From Amblyornis subalaris (lineage: Eukaryota > Chordata > Aves > Passeriformes > Ptilonorhynchidae), in contig JACAXG010000081.1 in assembly GCA_018881555.1 (NCBI GenBank), forward strand, positions 2,860,674-2,924,673: a stretch of 64,000 nt of DNA, written 5' to 3'. Of the stretch, positions 24,340 to 64,000 are shown piece after piece; within the stretch, counting starts at the first letter, position 1; each line of letters starts with the position of its first letter. The translations under genes were made by a program, and so were the position numbers. The notes beneath the pieces were generated by a model. The model was not told where the DNA came from. It did no database searches and saw only the letters and a program-made list of their open reading frames with translations.

Positions 24340-24780
24340 GCCCAGACTTGAACGTCAGGGCCGCGCACAGGCAGAGCGCACGGGCGGGTGTGAGTGTGCC
24401 AAGCTGACACCGCGGCCGGGCGCAGGGACGGGCTGAGGACCGCGCCAGGGACACCCCAGCTCAGGTACCGGTCCCACTCCTTGCCCCCCTCCCTCTGCCC
24501 GGGCGCGGGGTCGCAGCCGGGATGCGTGCGGCGGGGAGAGGAGCGCGGACCCTCCCGCGCCCCGGCAGAGCGATGGCACACGAGCTGATGGCACACGAGC
24601 TGATGGCACACGAGCTGATGGCACAGCGCCGGGGGCGGCAGGGGAGGGGCAGCCTCGGGGCGCGGCTGTGCCAGGAGCAGAGCCCGGCACTCCATGGCCG
24701 TGCGTGTGCCGGGGCATCGTGCCCGGGCTGCCCGGCGTGGTGAGGCACGAGTGGGCACCGAGAGCCGCTTCACGGCTGCT
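24340..24780. promoter_or_regulatory. Second CpG-rich island with no assigned gene
   Basis: CpG-rich stretch (CACCGCGGCCGGGCGCAGGG, CCCGGGCGCGGGGTCGCAGC) that includes a 15-bp tandem repeat. No coding frame is supported. Confidence 0.35.
24572..24625 (+). repeat. 15-bp minisatellite, 3.6 copies
   Basis: Unit GATGGCACACGAGCT at 24572, 24587 and 24602, with a partial copy GATGGCACA at 24617. The copies are identical. Fifteen bp keeps reading frame, but I see no gene here. Confidence 0.95.
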
Positions 24781-27700
24781 TCTCGACTCTGTGTGCGTGG
24801 CATCCTCGCAGCATCGGGCGCCCTTGCTGCCAGTCTGAGCTGGCACTGCACCACAGGGTAGGAGCAAAACCCCACAGGGTCCCACGGGCTGTCGGTGACG
24901 TGGTGGGTGATTTTGGACCCAGGTGTCGCCCCAGCACTACTTGTGGTAGGTGTGGGGCAGGCGCTGTCCGGGCTGCTCTCAGCTCTCCCCGGTGGGTGCC
25001 GATTGCCTGGCCGGGGGAAGCGGAGCCCTGAGCCTGCTCAGCCCAGGGGCGGCACCCGCAGCCCCGGGGGTGCAGAGCAGGTCTGCCCGGCTCTGCCGGC
25101 TCTGGGCGTGCTCTGAGTCACCGCAGCCCCGCGCTCCCAGCTCTGCCGGCGCCGGGCTCGCACCCGCAGGCATCCCCGGGCTCGGCTGCCAGGGCTTCGG
25201 CAGCGCGGGGGGAGCGGGGAGCATCACCCAGGTGACGGTGACAGAGTCACTCCTGCCACTCCTGNCTGTCCCCCAGCCTGGACAGCGTGGCCGTGCCCTG
25301 CCCTGCAGAGGGGGGACGTCGCCCACTGCCTGCCTGCCCCTCCCCTCTGCCAAATGGGAAGAGCTCCAAGGTATCCAAGCGTGGGTCAGGAGGCAGCGGC
25401 GGCGCTGGCAGGGCTCCATGTGGGAACGATTAAACACTTGCGAGGGGTTGGAGAAGGAGCATCCCAGTGCTCTAGGGTTTAGGGTTGGCGTGTGAACCTT
25501 GCAAAGGGAGAGGTCCCAGCGGCACCTGCATCCTCTGCAGGCTCTGCCCTGGGAGCAGCCTGTTCCTCTTGTTCCTCTCTCACAGCCCTGGGCAGCCCTC
25601 AGCACCTCAGAGGGTGAAAAATTGTGGCCTGAGGCAGTTCACAGTGCTGGTGGGCACTGGGAAGGATTGAGGGACAGGGATGAAAGGGTTGCTGTTGGGC
25701 TGAGGCAGGACAAGAGGCTGGGAGGCAGTCCCAGTGCTGCTCCTAGCCCGATCCCAGTGGCACCAGTGTCCCATACCAAGGGGCCCCCGGGCATATGTTG
25801 TCGCAGGGTGCCAGGTTGGGTGCACAGAATCCTGCCCAGGGAGGGATGGCAGAACTCCCACAGAGACATCAGGTCTGCACACCCAGACAGGGGTAGAGGC
25901 TCCTCTGTGAGGTGACAGCATTGCCCACAGCACCAGGTCGTGGCTGTGCCCTCTGAGTGACAGGGTGAGTCCCTCTGGGAGTGTCCTCACCCACTGCAGC
26001 GTTGGGAGCATCACCTGCCACTGTCACCTCGCCCAGGCTCTGTGACACAGCTGGGGTGATGCGGGCGCTCTGCTGCCCACCCTGCCCATCCTCACCCCAG
26101 CAGGTGCTTCCCAGGGAGGCCTTGCCTCCCGCCAGGTGTGCAGGATCACGCTCAGGTCTGGGAGATGCCTCAGCAGGGACAAACCCAGTGCTGCCAGCTC
26201 CGTTCCCAGGGCACCTGGAGAGACAGCCAGTGCATGGAGTGCCAAGNGGGTGGACCCTGCTCTGCTCTGGGGTTGGCACTGCTCGGGAGGACAGCCCAGG
26301 CAGGGCTTTTGCCACTGCACCGTGGCTATTGTCCCTCACCTCGGCATAAGCAAGACCCGGCAGCACAGTGACGGGCACGCTCTCCCATCTCTGCTCCTGG
26401 ATCATCCCGCTGGGGCACAGGGCATGAGCCNGTCCCACGCTGGGGCCTGCCCCTCGCCAGAGGCGGTGGCTCGGCTGCTCGGCCCCGTCCCCTCCCAGCC
26501 AGCACGGGCGGCGGGGCGTCCCCATCCCCCTGCGCCTTGCGGTAGCGCTCGCTGCGCCGCGGAAAATGTGATGACTCGGCAGCCCCTGAGTTTCCAGGCC
26601 TGCTTCCAGCAGCTGGGTGGAGAAAGCTTCTGCAGTTGTCTTTGGGTCTGGCACAGCCGAAGGCTTCGCTGCCGGGGGGACCGGAGGGGAGATCTGGCGT
26701 CCCCAGCTGCCACAGGGCTCTCTCTGAGTCCCTGCCGGAGGCGGCACGGTGTCCCCGGGGCGGCCNCGGGGAGGGCAGCGCTGGCACAGGGTGAGCAGCT
26801 CCCGTCCCGTGTGGAGGCTGCTGAGCCCTGCGGCGCCGGGGATGGGGCCTGGCTGTGGCTCCCAGCAGTGCTTTGGGCTGTTTCCACTGCAGCCACAGCC
26901 CAAACTCCAGGAGCTCAGGGAGCAGAGCCGCCGGGACCCGAGGTTAAATAAGCGGGGCTGGTATTCACGTGTGTTCCCGTGGCAGGGGTGACAGCTCGGT
27001 GTGCCACCAGGACATGCAGAGGCTGTGAAAGCCGCTGGGATGGCTCCTGGTCTGTTCTCAGAGGTCAATCCCATCCTGGTGGGCAGCGAGGCATCCCCCA
27101 AGCCCGTCCTCTTGCCAAGTGAGAGGTCATCTCTCCTCCTCTTTGTGGAGGTGTGGGGCAGCGGCACAGCCAGGCAGAGACACTGAGTGCCAGGAGTCCG
27201 TGCTTGGCTGCCNGGCCCAGAGACCAGAGCAGGTAGAACAGACCCTTTGCTCCTTGGGCCAGCCAGTGTCCAGGGGAACTGCCTCGGTGGGGGAGCTGTG
27301 CCCCCACACGGGGCTGCAGCAGCAAGGATTGTTTCCCAACAAGCTCCTGAGAGGCCACATCCCACCCTTGCGATGCCATCCGGAGTGGCTGGAGGTGGAG
27401 ATGGCTGGGTTTGCACAGAGGCTGGCGCAGGGGCACCGAGGCTGTGCCAGGCAGNTGCAGTAAATACACATGGGCTCAGCTTCTCTCCAGCTGGGCTGGG
27501 CAGGCACAACCCAGCCAGAGTGTCCTGGGTCTCCAGTGGCTGGGTTTGTCCTCTGGTTGGCCTGGAGCTGCTCTTTGGTATGCTTTGAAGCTGCAGGAGC
27601 CCCACCTTGACTCTGCAGCCTGGGAAAACCTCCTGTCTGTGCCACCACTGCAAGGGACACTGCCTTTGACACTGGGGGATGCAACATCTCTTTCCATGGT

Positions 27701-29399
27701 TTTCCTTGACAATCAAGGGTCCCTCCTGTCCCATGTCCCCGGATCACAATTCTCAGCTCACCAAGGCCCTCCATCCTCACCTCCAACCCCTGCTTCATCA
27801 GCCAGGGGCTCCTTGAATTCAGCTCTGCCACGCTCCAGGGACGCCACAGTCCCCAGCNCTGCCTGCGCTGCCTCTGTCCCAGCCACCTCCCAGGTGACCC
27901 TCCAGGCTGCTCCTGGCAGCAAACAGCCCCATGCTCCCCCTCCAAGGTGGGGTCAGCTCTGCTGACAGCCTGCTCCCCGCCATGGACCTGNGTGGGGACA
28001 TCCACCGAAGCCTCTTTGCAAACACGTTTTGGGGACCAGCCAGCTGTAACCTCCCTGCTCCCGCCCCGGGCCCCCGGGTAAACCTGGCAAACCCTCACTG
28101 CAGCGAGGAGCTCCAGCCTCCTCCCAGCTGGCTGCAGCCGCCCAGCTCTGGAAAGGGGCCTTTAAAAACAGTCCCCAGCCCACTGGAGACGGCAGCAATC
28201 AAGCCCAGCTCTCCCCCTGCCCGGCTCCTGGGGGTGCTCCATCTCAGGGGCTGGAGGACATCACCCCCAGTAGCTGCNAGCACTCACCTTGCACTCACTC
28301 CCATGGGGGGGTGGCCAGCTGCCCATCGTGCCAGTGTCCAGCAGCAGGGAGGGGTATCCCCAGAGCTGGCTGTGGCACTGGTTGATGGGTCAGCCTCACC
28401 ACCCCAGGTGCTCGTGGACCTCGGTCCCTAATGCTTATCAAGGGATCTCCAAGAGCCAGAGCTCTTACCCTGGCTCCATCACTTGAGCAAATGCGCCCAT
28501 GGCATTTTTGGCATTCAGCCCTTGGAGCTGTGGGCATTANGGGTTAAAAATCTTGCCTGTGCTGGAGCCAAGGCATTGCCTTCTGCTCNCGCCCTGATCC
28601 GTGCGTTCAGGGCACAGGGGAAAGGTAGCTCTGGGGTCAGAGTGACATGAAGGTGCTCTGGTGGCAGAGCTGTACCTTTCTGCTGGGGGANCATCTGAGT
28701 CCTGGGCAGAAGTGACAAACAAGCTCTCACTGCTGGGCTGAGCTGCAGGGCCAAGGCTCCTTTACCCTNGGCCGGCTCCAGGCAGGGACCTCTGCAGAGA
28801 CGTGACTGTGACCACGGACGCAGGCTCCTGGCACCAGGCCCACTTGGCCAGGACCTGGGAAATGAATTGTCACCCATGCCAAGGGAAGGGGATTCNTGTT
28901 CTCTGTTCCCTTTCCCAGCTGGCTCCATCAGCCTGGGGGTTGNCAGAAGGGTTGGGGTATGGACCTGGGGCTGGAGATGGGTCCTAGATCAGGTCCCCGG
29001 TGTCTCCCTGTCTTCTCAATTGCGTGCAAGAGCTGGAGCTCTCCTGTGTCTTTGCCCAGGTACTGGGGGTTGTTCTGTCTGTCGCAGGTCCCACCTGACA
29101 AACCTCTTTTGTCAAGGGATTCTGCTGTTCCAGAGGGCAGCTGGGGCATGTGTCCCACCCTGGCAGCTCGGTGCCTCACAGTAATGAGCAGAGCTTGAAT
29201 AGCCCCCATAGGTGGCCGTGCTGGCCACCGGGACAGACTCCCACGGCCACAAAGGCTGNACTGGCTTCCGGACTGATGCATCACTGAACCTCTTCCAGCA
29301 CCGTCCCAGATCTCCAGCGCTGATGTGAAGCCAATGGCATCTCTGCTCTGAATCAGAGCTGGCATCGAGCCACGCGTTGCACAGACACGGCAGAGCACG

Positions 29400-30426
29400 G
29401 CCGAGCACGGCCCTGCACACAGCCCGGGGGCACAGCCCGCTCCCCAGGGCACCCCCCTAAAGTACAGTGCCCACACACCCCGGGCACGGGGCACAGCTCG
29501 CTGCAGCCACCCCCTCAGANGGGCAAAGCGCGGTTTGGGCACCGCTGTGCCCGCCAGATGCCGTGCCCAGGAGCCTCCCGCAGTGCGCGCTGTCCCCGCC
29601 GCAGCCCGGGAACCGCCGTGCCCTTGGCATGGCACAGGGACAGCCCGGTCCCCTGCCCCGGGCATGGTACAGGGACAGCCCGGTCCCTGCCCCTCGCGTA
29701 CCCAAACCCCGCTCCGCAGCCGCACCTGCGCAGGGATAACGCGCGCAGAGCCGAGGGGTGCCTGAAGGGCGGCACAGAGAGAGCCCAGGGTGCGCAGCAG
29801 CCGCGGCCACGCTCGTGCCCTCGGNCCCTCCAGCATCCCAGCCCCTCGCTGCGCTCTCCTCCCCTCCCTCCCCGCGCCTGGGGCCGGTTCGGGCGCTCCC
29901 TCCCAGCCTGGAGCCGCCATCAGCCCAGTCCTGTCTCCTCCCCTCCCGCCCCGCCCGCTCCGGCTCCCACAGCTCTCCGGAGCTCCTGCTGATGCCAGAG
30001 CGGGCTGCAGCCCCGCGGAGCCCCCGCCGCAGCGAGGTGCCCCGAGACCTCGGCCAGCAGCGAGCCCCCCGCCCCCCGCCGGCAGCTCTGCCCGCGGCCC
30101 GCTCCCGCTCGCTCCGGGCCAGCTGCGGGGGCACCGCAGAGGACACGGACCCGCGGGGACAGCGGCAAATGCGCCCGGCGAGAGGCAGCCGCCCCCGCTG
30201 GGCTGCTCGGGGGCCGGAGGCGAGCTCTGCCCCTGCCCGGGGACCGCGGGCCCGGCCGGGGTGCCAGGCGCTGGCCGGTCCCCATTGATGTCATCTTGTC
30301 ACCCGCGCTCGGAAAGCATGCGGGGACGCGGCTCCCGGCTGCCGTGGGAGAAGGGGCTGGCTGGGGACAGCCGCTGCTAAAAAGCTGCTCCCCCCCCCCG
30401 CCAACTTGTCATCCCTCTGATCTGCA
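29400..30426 (+). promoter_or_regulatory. PTPRV: CpG-island promoter region of PTPRV
   Basis: Strongly CpG-rich DNA runs to within about 100 bp of the PTPRV start codon (examples GCCCCGCGGAGCCCCCGCCG, CCCGCGGCCCGCTCCCGCTC). A CRE-like TGATGTCA lies at 30286-30293 and an A-rich CTAAAAAG near 30376. The start site is not identifiable. CTGATCTGCAG ending at 30426 could be an acceptor, so part of this island may be a 5' UTR exon. Confidence 0.55.
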
Positions 30427-30440
30427 GCCACCAGGTCCCC

Positions 30441-62116
<31,676 letters not shown>

Positions 62117-62175
62117 GTAGGTGGGAGGGAGGAGGGGTGGTGGGCTGGGCAGAGCAGAGCCTTTGTGCTGACCCG

Positions 62176-62259
62176 CCTGGAGCTGGAGCATCCTGCCTGC
62201 TCCGGGTGCTCCTGCTGCCTGGAGCTGGAGCATCCTGCCCGCTCCGGGTGCTCCTGCTG
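62176..62259 (+). repeat. 42-bp tandem duplication
   Basis: CCTGGAGCTGGAGCATCCTG then CTCCGGGTGCTCCTGCTG, two copies differing at one base (CCTGC against CCCGC). It starts 60 bp after the last PTPRV exon found. Confidence 0.95.
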
Positions 62260-64000
62260 CCTGGGAGCCCGTCCAGCCTCGCCAGGGATTTAGCTCACGC
62301 TTCCTGCCCACCCTGTTGCTCTGCCAGCCACCGAGGGCTGGGGGCACTGATTTCTCCCAGGCCAGAGCTTTCCATCTCCTCAGCTCTGGAGTTCAGATCA
62401 GTTAAATTGCATGTGAGCTCACAGTAAGAGCAAAGCACTCTCCCCATGGTACTCTGGCAAGTGTGGAGCACTGGTGTCACCCTACACGGCCTGCTGCTTG
62501 CCTTTGGCTCCTGGCCGTGGCTGTCAGCCTGGGCACCCAGAATCTGCTGGGCACCCCTTTGGGCAGTGCCTTTCCTGCCACATCCCCCAGAGCCAGGGCC
62601 TGGTGTCACAGCCAGGGTGGCTGCCAGGGGGCCAGTGGGACACACTGCCACGTTAGCAGGTGCCCCGTGGGCTGCAGCACTGTCTGAGGTGCCGAGCCGT
62701 GCCAGCCCTGCCTCGCCGAGCCAGTCCCGAGGCACCAACGCCTCTGGAAACGCTTCAGCTGCTGCAGCTGCTGAGTGAGCTGAGCACATCCCTGGAAACG
62801 CTCCCAGCGGGGCACAGCAGAACTGGGGAAGATCTCTCCGAGGCTTCCCAGCTGCAGAGCCTCCTTCAAGAAGCTAATTACGTTCTTAATTAACGTGAAC
62901 CATGTACGTGGTGGGAGCCAGAGGAGGGCCGGGCGTCCGCTGCCCCTGCCGCGGAGCTGCCTTGTGCTCTCGCTGCGCCTGGCCCTGCAGGGACACAGAG
63001 CGCCCGTAACGGCGCGGCGAGTGCCCATCAGACACCCCTGTCCCGCTGGGGGGGGGCAGCAGAGGAGCTGCTTCCCCTCGGAGCAGCAGGGCTGCCCTCC
63101 AGCCTCCTCCATCCCTGCGGGGGCTCGCCAGCACCCCTTTGTGTCTGGCGGGGTCATCGACTGCTGTCGTGCTGGAGGCATCAGATTTTAGGGAGGGGAG
63201 AAGCAAGGGGGAAGATGGACCTTTGATGGATGTCCACGGATGACTGNGGGATATTGAGCACCAGCAGCTCCAGCGCCGTGCGTGTCCCGGGGGATGTGCT
63301 CTCGCATGTGGCCGGGCACTGAGTGTGCCGGGCTGGAGTCAGCCCTGGGCTGTCGGTGCCGATTTCACAAGCAGCCCCGGCTCGTTGCAAACCCGCCCTG
63401 CTGACGTCGGGAGCCTCAGCCATTGTGTGATCCGTGCGTTCGCGGCCGCCGGTGGGGCTGAAGCCGCCGGCACAGGGAGGAGGCTCCTCGTGACTCGCGG
63501 CTCAGCCACAGCATTAAGAGCTGCTCTGAGGCCCCTCCGCGAGTCCCTAATCCCCCCTGGCCGCTGCCATGTGATCCCAACCCACACCCTGTGCCGGCTG
63601 GCCCTGCCCTCCAGCTCTGTGCCCTGAGTACAGCCTCGTTTACCTTGCCCACATCCTGCCTTCCTGGGGTCCTGCCCGGGCAGTCCGGGCTGTTTGCAGC
63701 CTGCTGTCGTTTTGGAGCAGCCTGGCATTTGGGCAGAACCTCGGATCAAACCCTCAGGGGACTTGAGACCTCTGAACCCACATTTGGAACTGATGGATTG
63801 GTTTGGTGATCTTAAAAAGAGACAAACAGTGCAGCTGGGCTAAAACCACACAGATCTTTTTGTGTACCTCTGTGAGCCTGCAAGCATCTACTCTGTCACT
63901 GGTACACTGGGACTACACCAAGGCAAGCTCCTGGTCCACAGGTGTTCCCTCACGGCCCCAGGTCACTGCCAGACCCCATGCACTCCAGCTCCATGCCCTG
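62260..64000. other. Downstream region, no gene recognised
   Basis: 1.7 kb with a moderately CpG-rich stretch (about 62930-63570). The expected last PTPRV exon, starting in phase 0 with something like EQYxFLY, is not seen on the plus strand. LGR6, the next gene in mammals, is not recognisable. Confidence 0.55.

Larger units (their letters stand above)
10336..30426. other. Intergenic region between PTPN7 and PTPRV
   Basis: About 20 kb with no protein-coding exon chain that I can support. It holds CR1 fragments (17060, 17779, 19013), a CCCTG microsatellite (20337), a 15-bp minisatellite (24572) and CpG-rich patches near 11.7, 16.5, 24.5, 26.5 and 29.4-30.3 kb. Long open frames occur on both strands, as expected in GC-rich DNA, but show no known domain or splice-consistent partner. 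Confidence 0.6.

Noticed and set aside
25869..27734. 621-codon open frame on the minus strand
   Set aside because: Long, but in GC-rich DNA where stops are rare. The composition is biased (Gly, Ala, Pro, Arg), there is no recognisable domain, no conserved motif and no splice context, and several N fall in it. A protein search and RNA-seq would decide.
62930..63570. Possible first exon of LGR6 in CpG-rich DNA
   Set aside because: No signal peptide plus leucine-rich-repeat start with a donor was visible.
63629..63680. EYSLVYLAHIL-like stretch as the last PTPRV exon
   Set aside because: It faintly recalls EQYxFLY, but it lacks a CAG acceptor at the right place, the phase is wrong and the Gln and Cys positions do not fit.

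Overview
The window looks like bird nuclear DNA. At least a dozen fragments of CR1 LINE 3' ends are scattered through it, ending in tails such as ATTCTATGATTCT. Introns are compact, GC content is high with CpG-dense islands, and the spliced proteins are vertebrate. The GC content and short introns suggest a microchromosome, but I cannot name the species. Single N bases recur throughout, and one 475-base N block (59596-60070) is an assembly gap.

Two genes are well supported, both protein tyrosine phosphatases lying head to head about 20 kb apart. On the minus strand (2916-10237) is PTPN7/HePTP, the cytosolic, haematopoietic, MAP-kinase-binding phosphatase. Nine coding exons join in frame into a 373-residue protein with a kinase-interaction motif, WPD loop and [10 protein letters not shown] signature. 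On the plus strand (30441 to at least 62116) is a large receptor phosphatase that I assign to PTPRV (OST-PTP/Esp). Thirty-eight coding exons join in frame into 2250 residues: signal peptide, short N-terminal exon, 16 fibronectin type III (FN3) modules, a membrane-proximal region, one transmembrane helix, an active-looking D1 phosphatase domain, and a D2 domain with several catalytic residues replaced. The last D2 exon was not found in the window. PTPN7 and PTPRV are also neighbours in mammals, where the human copy is the pseudogene PTPRVP.

Layout: 1-2915 is flank with CR1 pieces and the PTPN7 3' UTR. 2916-10335 is PTPN7. 10336-30440 is intergenic or 5' regulatory DNA, with a candidate upstream PTPN7 5' UTR exon near 11.7 kb, CpG-rich patches near 16.5 and 24.5 kb, and the PTPRV CpG island at about 29.4-30.3 kb. 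30441-62116 is PTPRV, with CR1 fragments and simple repeats in its introns. 62117-64000 is downstream DNA without a recognised gene.

PTPN7 acts on ERK/p38 in leukocytes. PTPRV would be a cell-surface phosphatase whose long FN3 stalk senses or spaces the membrane. Nothing in the sequence shows that they work in one pathway; the pairing is conserved synteny. The most notable observations are the apparently intact, FN3-expanded PTPRV, a sharply bounded near-identical tract between two adjacent FN3 exons that suggests gene conversion, and the degenerate D2 catalytic site.
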